Source: Nocardia sp. NBC_00416 (GTDB taxonomy: Bacteria; Actinomycetota; Actinomycetes; Mycobacteriales; Mycobacteriaceae). From it: a stretch of 64,000 bases of DNA. This document shows, one piece after another, positions 54,067-61,724 of the stretch. The DNA lies in contig NZ_CP107932.1 in the NCBI RefSeq assembly GCF_036032445.1, positions 1,242,501 through 1,306,500 of the forward strand. Direction: 5' to 3'. Numbering within the stretch: the stretch's first letter is position 1; every line of letters starts with the position of its first letter. The translations under genes and the position numbers were made by a program. Below the pieces are notes generated by a model that was not told the origin of the DNA, did not search any database, and saw nothing but the letters and a program-made list of their open reading frames with translations.

Positions 54067-55031
54067 AGCCGCACCTGCTGTCCACGCCCGGCCGCGACCG
54101 CGCGGGTCGCCAGGGCATGCGCGACCGGGATATCGGTGATGACCATCCCGCTGGAGAAGGCGAATACGCGGTCGGACCGGTCCCGCCGGGCCGGCGCCCG
54201 CCCGGCCACGATCTCGGGAAGTTCGGCGTCGATCACGACATCGTCGTCGCCGGCCAGACGCGTGCCGGTGACGCCCAGCTGACCGGTGCTGGTCGCGATG
54301 GCGTAATCCGCGGCCCGCAGCGCGCCGCTCGCGACGCCCTTGCTGGCCACCGAGATCAGCAGACCACCCGGTCGCAGCCATTCGGTGCGCACCTTCGGGT
54401 GCGCGGCGCGGCCCGAGGCCACCACGACGATATCGGATTCGGCGACCGCGGCGGGCACGTCCTCGACCAGTTCGAGTTCGCGATCCGGGAACCACCGCCG
54501 CAGCGCCGCGCGACTTTCGGCGATTCCGTCCGGGTGGGTCCCGAACAGGCGCAGTCGCCGCAGACCGGGCAGTGCGCTGAGCAGATAGGGCAGTGTATTG
54601 CGGCCCTGGACTCCGGTGCCGATCATCAGCGCGCTGTCGGCGCCCTCCGGCGCGGCATGCTTCGCGATGATCGCGGTGGTGGCCGGGGTGCGGGCGGCGC
54701 CGATGCGCTGGCAGTCCATCAGTGCGAACGGCAGTCCGGTGGCGTCGTCGTAGAGGCTGATCGTCGTGTAGTACTTGGCGGCGCTCTCGCTGCCCTGCCG
54801 GTAGGAGGTCTTGAAGCCCAGGTGTTCGAGCGATCCGTCGTATCCGAGCATCGAGTACGACACGGCGTCACGTTCGAGTTTCGGGATCGGCATCATGAGT
54901 TTCACCGGACACCGTGAGTCGCCGCGGGCCAACGCGAGATAGCCCTCCTCGACGAGTTCGATCACCTCGGACGGCGTGATGTCGATATCGGCCAGATCGG
55001 TGCGGGTGAGGATGTGCAGTGCGTTGTCCAT
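54057..55031 (-). CDS. SbnB-like dehydrogenase (ornithine cyclodeaminase/mu-crystallin family)
   Basis: ATG 55031 has CGGAG 5 bases upstream; the longer frame to 55148 would begin inside the leader. The 324-residue protein has the NAD loop MIGTGVQGRNTL (136-147) and the substrate-binding SRCPVKLMMPIP and GFKTSYRQG with Lys/Arg residues. SbnB oxidatively splits the SbnA product to diaminopropionate and 2-oxoglutarate; an enzyme of this fold could equally run as a reductive condensation with a 2-oxo acid. It is the first gene after the Zur box. Confidence 0.85.
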   Translation of the reverse strand: MDNALHILTRTDLADIDITPSEVIELVEEGYLALARGDSRCPVKLMMPIPKLERDAVSYSMLGYDGSLEHLGFKTSYRQGSESAAKYYTTISLYDDATGLPFALMDCQRIGAARTPATTAIIAKHAAPEGADSALMIGTGVQGRNTLPYLLSALPGLRRLRLFGTHPDGIAESRAALRRWFPDRELELVEDVPAAVAESDIVVVASGRAAHPKVRTEWLRPGGLLISVASKGVASGALRAADYAIATSTGQLGVTGTRLAGDDDVVIDAELPEIVAGRAPARRDRSDRVFAFSSGMVITDIPVAHALATRAVAAGRGQQVRLWT

Positions 55032-55191
55032 GGAACTCCGTAGTCGTGCGAATCGGGATGAGCCCGCACCGGCGGCGCTGCCGTCGAGGGGACCGGTTCG
55101 TCCGGCGGACCGTGTGAACCGATATCGAAATAGGTTGCCGCGCAGCATAATTCAAATGAACGCCGAGCCACGGAGAGTATGGTAGCCGTAA

Positions 55192-55206
55192 TGATAATGA
55201 TTTTCA
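55192..55206. promoter_or_regulatory. Zur (FurB) box upstream of the SbnB-like operon
   Basis: On the + strand TGATAAT-G-ATTTTCA; on the operon strand TGAAAATCATTATCA. This is a 7-1-7 inverted repeat with one mismatch pair and differs at one base from the actinobacterial Zur consensus TGAAAATCATTTTCA. It lies 161 bases upstream of the SbnB-like ATG in unusually AT-rich DNA. A Fur-family site for iron is the alternative, but iron control in these bacteria normally uses IdeR boxes of different sequence. Confidence 0.75.
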
Positions 55207-55272
55207 GTACTATTTGCGGTGACGAATATCATGCGTGAGAAGGCTTGTGCGGTGCGCCGGGCCGGTTAGGTG

Positions 55273-55330
55273 CGACTGTGCCCGAGGGCTCCGCGGGGGT
55301 TGCGCCCCGCGGAGCCCTCGGGCACAGTCG
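55273..55330. terminator. 26-bp perfect hairpin
   Basis: Bases 55273-55298 are the exact reverse complement of 55305-55330 with the 6-base loop GTTGCG. It is the longest perfect inverted repeat I see in the window. It begins 18 bases after the stop of the 48-residue membrane peptide gene (minus strand) and would terminate that transcript before the Zur-box operon. Confidence 0.75.
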
Positions 55331-55348
55331 GTTCGGCTCGCGGACAGT

Positions 55349-55495
55349 TCAGAGCAGGACTAGCGCGAGACTGGCCACTGCCATCAGGAACACCCAGACG
55401 ATCAGCAGTGAGCGGGCCGCACCTGGTCGGGCGGAGTGCGTCCCCGGCAGCCGGGTCGAACGACTCTCCTTGTGGATTCCTGCGATAGTGCTCAC
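55349..55495 (-). CDS. Small single-pass membrane protein (48 residues)
   Basis: GTG 55495 is preceded at 5 bases by AGGAGGT, a complete Shine-Dalgarno match, which is why I call this short gene. The product has a basic soluble first half (HKESRSTRLPGTHSARPGAA) and one C-terminal transmembrane helix (SLLIVWVFLMAVASLALVLL). A strong terminator hairpin follows 18 bases after the stop. I recognise no family. The tail-anchored layout suggests a membrane-associated regulator or subunit. Confidence 0.6.
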   Translation of the reverse strand: MSTIAGIHKESRSTRLPGTHSARPGAARSLLIVWVFLMAVASLALVLL

Positions 55496-55594
55496 GGTCC
55501 ACCTCCTCGAAAGAGTTGTGTGCCTGTCGAAGCCGGATACCCGATCTCGCGCGGTCGACCCACCGGATCGAGGTCTGGCCGGATCTCGTGGTGA

Positions 55595-55607
55595 TGTGGT
55601 AACCACA
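55595..55607. promoter_or_regulatory. TGTGGT-A-ACCACA palindrome, possible operator
   Basis: A perfect 6-1-6 inverted repeat lies about 100 bases upstream of the 48-residue peptide start and 148 bases before the acyl-CoA synthetase start, between the divergent genes. The regulator is unknown. Confidence 0.35.
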
Positions 55608-55754
55608 GGTCCCTGTGCGCGCGTGCTCCCGCCGTCGCCGGCGCCGGCGGCATCGACGATGTGGTCCGGTAGCTGCTGCCGCATCGATTCCGCCGTGTGC
55701 GGCGCGTGGGCGGCGTACGCTTCGCAACTGATCGACCGAGATGTGGAGCCCGTC

Positions 55755-57347
55755 ATGGCCAGTAGTTCACCCCCGATATCTCGAGGAATGACAGCCGGCG
55801 AGCAGCTCGCCCGGCCCGCCCGCAAGATCCCCGCTGCTCCGGCCCTCCGGTTCGGGGGCGAATCGCGAAGTTACCGACAGCTGGACGAGCGAGTGTCCCG
55901 GCTGGCGAACGCGTTGCGGGCACGCGGAATCGGCCCCGGTGATCGCGTCGCCGTTCTCGGCCTGAACTCCGTGGAGGTGGTCGAGGCATTCCTCGCGTCG
56001 AACCGGCTCGGCGCGATCGGGGTGCCCATCAATTTCCGGTTGGTCGCCGGCGAGATCGCCTATCTGCTGCAGGATTCCGGTGCGGCCGCGGCCGTGGTCG
56101 ACGCGCGGTTCGCGAGGGTGCTGGGCGAGGCACGCCGACAGGCGCCGGAGCTGCGGACCTCCCTGGTGATCGGAGGGGGCGCCGGCGAGCACGACGGCGA
56201 AGACTACGAAGAGGCGCTGCGTGACGCCGGCCCGGAATTCACCGAGGTGACCGTCGACGAGCACGAACCGGCCTACATCATGTACACCTCCGGCACCACC
56301 GGTCGCCCCAAAGGCGCGGTGCTCACCCACTACAACCTCATGCTGCACGCCTTCAGCGTCGGCATGCACCAGGGCATATCCGGCGACGATCGCGTCGCGC
56401 TCAACGGGGCGCCGCTGTTCCACATCGCCGGGCTGTCCAGCTATCTGATGTGCCTGCTGCCCGGCGGTACGTTCGTGATCACGCCGTCGGGCGGGTTCGA
56501 CCCGGCCACCTCGGTCGAACTGCTCGCCCGCGAGCGTGTGTCGAGTTGTTTCTTCGTCCCGGCGCAGTGGCAGGCGATCTGTGCGCTCCCGGATATCGCG
56601 CGCTACGACCTGTCCGCGCTGCGGCAGATCTCCTGGGGCGCGGCCCCGGCGTCGACGACGCTGCTGCGCACGATGATCGAGACCTTCCCGCAGGCCGCGG
56701 TGTCCACCGCGTTCGGACAGACCGAATGCAGTCCGGTCACCTGCACTCTGCGCGGCGAGGATGCGGTTCGCAAGATCGGGTCGGTCGGGACTCCCATCCT
56801 GAACGTCGAGGTCAGAGTCGTCGACGAGGAGATGAACGAGGTGGCGCCCGGCGAGGTCGGGGAGATCGTCTACCGGGGCCCCACGGTGATGAAGGAGTAC
56901 TGGAACAAACCGCAGGCGACGGCGGAGGCGTTCGCCGGGGGTTGGTTCCACTCCGGCGACCTCGTGCGCGCGGACGAGGACGGTTATTTCTATGTCGTCG
57001 ATCGCAAGAAGGACATGATCATCTCCGGTGGGGAGAACATCTACTGCGCCGAGGTGGAGAACGTGCTGGCCGGGCATCCCGGGGTGGCCGATATCGCGTT
57101 GATCGGTGTGCCGCACCCCACCTGGGGCGAGGCGCCGCTCGCGGTGATCGTTGCGGCGGACCCGGCCGCCGCGCCCACCGCCGCGCAGATCGAGGCGTTC
57201 GCCCGGGATCGGCTGGCCGGATACAAATGCCCGAAGGAGATCGCGATCGTCGCGGCGCTGCCCCGCAACGCCAGCGGGAAGGTTCTCAAAACCGAACTGC
57301 GGGAAAGATACTCGACCGGCGGTCGCGCCGTCGCACCGGCCGGGTGA
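55755..57347 (+). CDS. Acyl-CoA synthetase / AMP-dependent ligase (FadD-like)
   Basis: ATG 55755 has GGAG 6 bases upstream; 530 residues follow. The adenylate-forming signature MYTSGTTGRPKGAV is at 176-189, the second core GQTE within TAFGQTECSPVT, and the hinge GDLVRADEDGYFYVVDRKKD with ISGGENIYCAEVE. The C-terminal catalytic Lys is in NASGKVLK. These enzymes activate a carboxylic acid to its CoA thioester; the chain or aryl substrate cannot be read. The gene stands alone, convergent with the membrane protein. Confidence 0.9.
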   Translation: MASSSPPISRGMTAGEQLARPARKIPAAPALRFGGESRSYRQLDERVSRLANALRARGIGPGDRVAVLGLNSVEVVEAFLASNRLGAIGVPINFRLVAGEIAYLLQDSGAAAAVVDARFARVLGEARRQAPELRTSLVIGGGAGEHDGEDYEEALRDAGPEFTEVTVDEHEPAYIMYTSGTTGRPKGAVLTHYNLMLHAFSVGMHQGISGDDRVALNGAPLFHIAGLSSYLMCLLPGGTFVITPSGGFDPATSVELLARERVSSCFFVPAQWQAICALPDIARYDLSALRQISWGAAPASTTLLRTMIETFPQAAVSTAFGQTECSPVTCTLRGEDAVRKIGSVGTPILNVEVRVVDEEMNEVAPGEVGEIVYRGPTVMKEYWNKPQATAEAFAGGWFHSGDLVRADEDGYFYVVDRKKDMIISGGENIYCAEVENVLAGHPGVADIALIGVPHPTWGEAPLAVIVAADPAAAPTAAQIEAFARDRLAGYKCPKEIAIVAALPRNASGKVLKTELRERYSTGGRAVAPAG

Positions 57348-57354
57348 CGAGGAG

Positions 57355-58452
57355 TCAGGTACGGCGCTCCCGACGCGCGTTGTCCGCGGGCCCGGCAGGT
57401 GTACCGATGCGCAGCGTGATCTGGTACGAGAGCAGCGCCATCGCGAAGAGTCCGGCCGCGACCGATACCAGCGCCCCGAATCCTTCGGTCGCGAAATCGG
57501 CGAAGGCGTTCAGGACGGTGAAGATCAAAGCCGCGACGCGCAGGGTCTGCAACGGCCACAGGGCGGTTGTCCGGCGGTACCCGATCATCGCGGGCGCCGC
57601 CGTCACCAGGGTCAGGCATGCGCTGACGAAAAGGATCGCCTCCGCGACTCCCATCCGCCCGAAATCGAAGGCGGTTTCGGATCGGTCCAGATGCAGACCA
57701 CCGGCCACCAGCTGGGCGATTCCGGTGGCGACGCCCGCGCACGACGCGACCACCAGCAGCCAGCCGATCACCGGTATCCACCGGGCGCTGCGCAAGATAC
57801 GGGGAACCAGGCGCGGCAGCAGTCGCCGGACCGAGTACAGCCGATCCGTGCGATGATCCGCCGCTTGCAGCAGCAGCCGGATCCCGTGCACCGCACTCGG
57901 GTCGGCGCCGCCGTCCTCGGCCCGGTCGAGCAGTGTGCGCGCCGCCGCCCGGCGATGCGCGGGTAGCCCGCCGGCAGCGCCGGTCGCCGCGATGGCGGCG
58001 GCGTTGGCCAGATATTCGTCCGTCGTGGGCGCGCGCAACACTCGCACCAGCCGGTTGGCGACGAGGATCACCAACACCAGTACGTACATGATCTCGGCCG
58101 AGGGGCCGTAGAAGTAGTCGTTGTCGGCGGTGACGAACTTGCCCACCTCGTCCAGGAAGAGCCCGAACCCGATACCCCCGATCACCACGGCGCCGGTGCG
58201 GGCGGCGGACCCGAGGACCAGCCAGCCCAGCAGTAACGCGATCATCATGGCCGCGCCGCCGTACAGGGCATGCGCGATATGCAGTGAGCCGCCGCCCACC
58301 TGCGGATAATCGGTGATCGCGAGATACGCGCGCGTCACCAGGATGGTCGCGATCGCGATGATGAGGAAGGTTTCGGCGGCCGCGTTGCCGTACGCGTTCC
58401 GCACGAACCTGGTGTGGTGCCGAGGGGCCCGGGCCGCGGTGGTCGTGTTCAA
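57355..58452 (-). CDS. Polytopic membrane protein of unknown function
   Basis: The 365-residue protein has about eight hydrophobic helices in two blocks (roughly 25-140 and 225-350) separated by a soluble helical part (about 145-215, with APTTDEYLANAAAIAATGA). The first block contains HIAHALYGGAAMMIALLLGW and GFGLFLDEVGKFV with charged residues inside the membrane, which hints at transport or redox function. I do not recognise a named family. It ends 7 bases from the acyl-CoA synthetase, tail to tail. Confidence 0.75.
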   Translation of the reverse strand: MNTTTAARAPRHHTRFVRNAYGNAAAETFLIIAIATILVTRAYLAITDYPQVGGGSLHIAHALYGGAAMMIALLLGWLVLGSAARTGAVVIGGIGFGLFLDEVGKFVTADNDYFYGPSAEIMYVLVLVILVANRLVRVLRAPTTDEYLANAAAIAATGAAGGLPAHRRAAARTLLDRAEDGGADPSAVHGIRLLLQAADHRTDRLYSVRRLLPRLVPRILRSARWIPVIGWLLVVASCAGVATGIAQLVAGGLHLDRSETAFDFGRMGVAEAILFVSACLTLVTAAPAMIGYRRTTALWPLQTLRVAALIFTVLNAFADFATEGFGALVSVAAGLFAMALLSYQITLRIGTPAGPADNARRERRT

Positions 58453-58831
58453 TGCGGTGCCTGCCCGGAATTCGGTGGTTTCGGCACGGTGCCGGGCGCG
58501 GGCCCGGCGGGCCGTTCGCGACGGGCCGCATTCGTCGACGCCCGGCTTCCGAACGTTCTACTGTCGCTACGCCCCAGCACAGGAGACCACCTCGCGCATC
58601 ATTCGGATATCGGTGTGGGAGCAGTCCGCGCGCCGGAAACGCGGCCCGCGGCGGCCATGAGGATCCGCTGTGCGCAAGGTACCGCTGCCGGGCGGGCGAC
58701 CGCCGGATTGCGACGCCGGAACCGTTTCGTGTCCGCGGATCCGGAGTCCGGGCCCCTCGCGCGTGACTTGCCGAGGTGCGCGAGCACGGCTAGCGTGACC
58801 CGGCGATCGGTGCGAGGCGGTGAGGAGGTCG
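58453..58831. other. Intergenic region without a supported gene
   Basis: About 380 bases of high-GC sequence lie upstream of the membrane protein (minus) and of the short frame at 58832. The open frames present have no ribosome binding site or recognisable sequence. Promoters for both neighbours probably lie here but I cannot locate them. Confidence 0.3.
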
Positions 58832-58891
58832 ATGAATATGGCCCACACAGGCCTGTTTCAGCATGTCCTGCTCCGGTTCGCGCACGTCTGA
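58832..58891 (+). CDS. Possible 19-residue leader peptide before the GNAT gene
   Basis: GAGGAGG lies 3 bases before ATG 58832 and 9 before a second in-frame ATG at 58838. The frame encodes MNMAHTGLFQHVLLRFAHV and stops at 58891, 39 bases before the acetyltransferase start. The strong ribosome binding site is the only support. If real it may be a leader controlling the downstream gene. Confidence 0.3.
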   Translation: MNMAHTGLFQHVLLRFAHV

Positions 58892-58930
58892 TACGCGCGA
58901 CCGGATCACCTCCGATGATCTGGAGCTCTC

Positions 58931-59434
58931 GTGTCTACTTCTGCCATGGCGAATTCCGCCGAAATCCGTACGCCGCGACTACTTCTCCGCTCGTGGACGG
59001 CCGACGACCTCGTCGCGGTGCACGCCGGCACCGCGCAGCCGCACTGGGCGCGGGATTTCCCGGCCACCGGCGACCGGGAGATCGCCGACGCGCTGCGGGC
59101 GCGACCCGAATGGCTGGATCCGTACGGCCACCGGTTGGTGGTGGAGCGCGACGGCGGTACGACGGTGGGGTCGATAGGTCTGTTCTGGCCGCCGCTCGAC
59201 GGTGTGCTGGAGCTCGGCTACGGCATCGTGCCGTCGCGCCGGGGCCGCGGGTATGCGACGGAAGCGACCCGGGCGCTGGCCGATTACGCGCTCACCGCAC
59301 CTCTGGTGCACGCCGTGTCCGCGTCGGTGGAACTCGCGAATCCCGCGTCTGTCCGAGTGCTGGAGAAGGCCGGCTTCGTCCGGTTCAGTACCTCCGGTGA
59401 GTGTGCGGAGTTCCGGCTGACCGGCCGCGAGTGA
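58931..59434 (+). CDS. GNAT-family N-acetyltransferase
   Basis: GTG 58931 follows GGAG at 5 bases; ATG 58946 is the alternative. The 167-residue protein begins IRTPRLLLRSWTADDL as in RimJ/RimL-type acetyltransferases and has the acetyl-CoA loop VPSRRGRGYATEATRALADY (V-x4-RxGxG/A) and NPASVRVLEKAGFVRF. It acetylates an amine of unknown identity using acetyl-CoA. Confidence 0.87.
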   Translation: MSTSAMANSAEIRTPRLLLRSWTADDLVAVHAGTAQPHWARDFPATGDREIADALRARPEWLDPYGHRLVVERDGGTTVGSIGLFWPPLDGVLELGYGIVPSRRGRGYATEATRALADYALTAPLVHAVSASVELANPASVRVLEKAGFVRFSTSGECAEFRLTGRE

Positions 59435-59439
59435 GAGCG

Positions 59440-59466
59440 GGCGCCGCGGTGGATCACCGCGGCGCC
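59440..59466. terminator. 12-bp perfect hairpin between convergent genes
   Basis: GGCGCCGCGGTG at 59440-59451 pairs with 59455-59466 around a GAT loop, just after the GNAT stop and just before the TetR stop. It should act in both directions. Confidence 0.7.
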
Positions 59467-59469
59467 GGT

Positions 59470-60018
59470 TCACCCCAGGGCGTCGCGCACGACACGCCGG
59501 ATCAGATCGTCGATGTCCACGCCGGGAGCGGCCAGGGTCAGCGCGCCGGTGGTGGAGAGCACCGCGATGCCGTGCACGCCCACCCACAATGCGGTGGCTG
59601 TGGTGAGCGGGTCCAGTTCGGGGCGGGTGTTCCGGACCTGGGTGACGAGGCGTTCGAACAGCGGTGTGGACACCGAACGCAACCCGGCGCCGGAGCCTTC
59701 CAACAGGTCGTGCCGGAAGATCAAGGTGAACACCGCCGGCCGGGCCCAGGCGAACTCTATGTATGCCCTCGCCCATTCGGTGATATCGGCATCGCGGGAG
59801 TCGCCCGCCGCGGCCAGCGTCAGCGCCAGATCGCGCAGCCCCACCTCGGCGAGCGCCCCGAGCAATGCTTTGCGGGTGGGGAACCACCGGCGCGGCGCGC
59901 CGTGCGAGACACCGGCCCGCCGCGCGATCTCCCGCAGCCCGATCTCGGTCGAACCGGTTTCCTCGAGTAGGGCGATACCGGCCTGCACCAGGGCGTCGCG
60001 CGTTCCACTGCCACTCAT
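59470..60018 (-). CDS. TetR-family transcriptional regulator
   Basis: The 182-residue protein has the N-terminal HTH (TEIGLREIARRAGVSHGAPR then RWFPTRKALLGALAE, about 24-58) and a TetR_C_33-like ligand domain (AYIEFAWARPAVFTLIFRHD). Two perfect copies of a 13-bp palindrome lie right upstream of its start, so it very likely represses itself and the divergent acyltransferase. The ligand may be a lipid, judging by the partner gene. Confidence 0.9.
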   Translation of the reverse strand: MSGSGTRDALVQAGIALLEETGSTEIGLREIARRAGVSHGAPRRWFPTRKALLGALAEVGLRDLALTLAAAGDSRDADITEWARAYIEFAWARPAVFTLIFRHDLLEGSGAGLRSVSTPLFERLVTQVRNTRPELDPLTTATALWVGVHGIAVLSTTGALTLAAPGVDIDDLIRRVVRDALG

Positions 60019-60019
60019 G

Positions 60020-60032
60020 TAGACATTGTCTA
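60020..60032. promoter_or_regulatory. TetR operator copy 1 (TAGACA-T-TGTCTA)
   Basis: A perfect 6-1-6 palindrome lies 1 base before the TetR ATG. The same half-sites recur at 60044-60056, 24 bases centre to centre, just over two helical turns. Confidence 0.75.
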
Positions 60033-60043
60033 CTGTCGTGGGG

Positions 60044-60056
60044 TAGACAGTGTCTA
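60044..60056. promoter_or_regulatory. TetR operator copy 2 (TAGACA-G-TGTCTA)
   Basis: The second perfect copy ends on the first base of the acyltransferase ATG (60056-60058). A repressor bound here would sit over the translation start, which fits a leaderless or very short-leader mRNA. Confidence 0.75.
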
Positions 60057-60745
60057 TGTCCCTGTGGAGCGCGTTCTGCTACCGCCTGTGCCGGTATATC
60101 TTCATCGGACCCCTGCTCCGGGTGCTCGGCCGGCCGAAAGTGATCGGCCGCGAACATCTTCCAGCTCACGGTCCCTATATCCTCGCGGCCAATCACCTGG
60201 CGGTACTCGACTCCTTCTACCTCACCTGGGCGGTCCGCCGGCAGGTGTTCTTCCTGGCGAAATCGGACTATTTCGACCGTCCCGGCCCGTTCGGACTGGC
60301 CCAGCGATGGTTCTTCCACGGAGTCGGTCAGATCCGGGTCGATCGCGGCGGCGGCCCCGGCGCCGCGCCCGCGCTCACGGCCGCCGCCGGCATCATCGAA
60401 CGCCGGGGCGTGTGGGGTATCCACCCGGAAGGAACCCGCTCTCCGGACGGCCGGCTCTACCGTGGCCATACCGGAGTTGTCCGGGTCGCGATGCAGACCG
60501 GGGCGCCGCTGCTGCCGGTGGCCATCACCGGGACAGGCTCCGCTCCCGCACGCCCGTGGTGGCGCCGACGGGTAGTGGTCGAGATCCTGCCTCCGGTGGA
60601 CCTGGCGGTTCATCGAAGGTCCGGACCGCACGGAATCCGCGGGGCGACCGACGCGCTGATGCGGACCATCGCCGCCCGGACGGGGCAGCACTACGTCGAC
60701 GAATACGCCACGCGGCGGCGACCCGAACAGGATCTCGCCGCCTGA
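60056..60745 (+). CDS. PlsC-type 1-acylglycerol-3-phosphate acyltransferase
   Basis: ATG 60056 (GTG 60050 is the alternative) gives 229 residues. Motif I NHLAVLD (46-52), the phosphate-binding IHPEGTRSPDG and LLPVAITGTG are the glycerolipid acyltransferase signatures. It esterifies a lysophospholipid or similar acceptor with acyl-CoA or acyl-ACP at the membrane. It has no visible ribosome binding site because the operator occupies that place. Regulated by the divergent TetR. Confidence 0.88.
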   Translation: MSLWSAFCYRLCRYIFIGPLLRVLGRPKVIGREHLPAHGPYILAANHLAVLDSFYLTWAVRRQVFFLAKSDYFDRPGPFGLAQRWFFHGVGQIRVDRGGGPGAAPALTAAAGIIERRGVWGIHPEGTRSPDGRLYRGHTGVVRVAMQTGAPLLPVAITGTGSAPARPWWRRRVVVEILPPVDLAVHRRSGPHGIRGATDALMRTIAARTGQHYVDEYATRRRPEQDLAA

Positions 60746-60893
60746 TCGATCGGTGGTTGTTTCCCTCGGATGCGCCGGCAGCCGAGATGCGAAGCGGGCG
60801 GTGGGCGCACCGCGAAGTTCCGCCTAGGCCGGATTCGCCGGCGGTGCGAGCGAGCGGGGCGGGACGGTTCGGGCTCTTGCCGTGGGATCGCTG

Positions 60894-61658
60894 TCAGCTC
60901 GGTTCGATGCCGAGAACACTGTGCAGGACACTGGCCCCCGCATCGGTCACCCGGAGTGCGCGCCTGCTCTCGTGCCTGGCGACCCAGCCCGCCGATTCCA
61001 TCCGGGTGAGCACTGCCGCGCCGAGCCCGCCCGCGAGATGATGGCGCTGTTCGCTCCAATCGACGCAGAAGCGCAGCAGCGGCCGCCGCCGCCCGCGTAC
61101 CTCGGCGAGATCGACGCCGAGTTCGGCCAAGACCGGCGTCGCCGCGGGTCCGAGCCGGTAGGTGTGCTCGGCCACCGGCGCCGCGAGCCGGTCTCCGGCC
61201 GCTCGCTCGGTCCCGGTCGCGCCGTCGTCGCGGACCAGCGCCTGCGCGGCGACGAGTCCCTCGGTGACGGCCACACCGAGCCTTCCTGCCAGATGGTCGT
61301 AGCAACTGCGCGCGTTACGCATCGCCGCCGCCCGGCCGGATTCCCGCAGCGACCGCACGGGGCGGATCGGGGCCAGCGCTGCCAGGGCTTCGAACGCCGC
61401 GGCGACCTGTGCGTTCGCCAACCGGTAATAGCGATGTCGGCCGGAGCGCTCCACCGTGAGCATGCCGCCGCCGACCAGCCGGGCGAGGTGCTCGCTGGCC
61501 GTCGACGGCGCGATACCGGCCTCGGCGGCCAGTACCGACGCGGGCAGGGCGCGACCGTCGGTGAGCGCGCCGATCACCTTTGCGCGGGTGGGATCGGCGA
61601 GCAGTCCGCCGACGGCGGCGATATCGGCGAATCCGTGTTCGGGCCCGTGCGCGGTCAT
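60894..61658 (-). CDS. ArsR-family winged-helix regulator with extended C-terminus
   Basis: ATG 61658 (or 61667, three residues longer) gives about 254 residues. The N-terminal winged helix reads DPTRAKVIGALTDGRALPAS and AGIAPSTASEHLARLVGGGM, followed by RSGRHRYYRLAN, which is ArsR/SmtB-like. A second helical domain of about 140 residues, absent from small ArsR proteins, contains FCVDWSEQRHHLAGGLGAA with Cys/His residues that could bind a ligand or metal. It is divergent from an MFS exporter with a palindromic site between. Confidence 0.85.
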   Translation of the reverse strand: MTAHGPEHGFADIAAVGGLLADPTRAKVIGALTDGRALPASVLAAEAGIAPSTASEHLARLVGGGMLTVERSGRHRYYRLANAQVAAAFEALAALAPIRPVRSLRESGRAAAMRNARSCYDHLAGRLGVAVTEGLVAAQALVRDDGATGTERAAGDRLAAPVAEHTYRLGPAATPVLAELGVDLAEVRGRRRPLLRFCVDWSEQRHHLAGGLGAAVLTRMESAGWVARHESRRALRVTDAGASVLHSVLGIEPS

Positions 61659-61681
61659 GCTCCCCATTGTCGCGCGCCGAT

Positions 61682-61701
61682 ACTTCGGTCCCGGCCGAAG
61701 T
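61682..61701. promoter_or_regulatory. Inverted repeat ACTTCGG-N6-CCGAAGT, probable ArsR operator
   Basis: Perfect 7-base arms lie between the ArsR start (61658/61667) and the MFS start (61725), in a gap of only 66 bases. Binding there would cover both promoters. Confidence 0.6.
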
Positions 61702-61724
61702 CCGGCAGGGTGAGACTGCCGGGT

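Noticed and set aside
50245..55031. Staphyloferrin B-type siderophore cluster
   Set aside because: SbnA, SbnB and an SbnH-like decarboxylase are present, but the NIS synthetases SbnC/E/F, citrate synthase and uptake genes are missing, and the promoter carries a Zur rather than an IdeR box.
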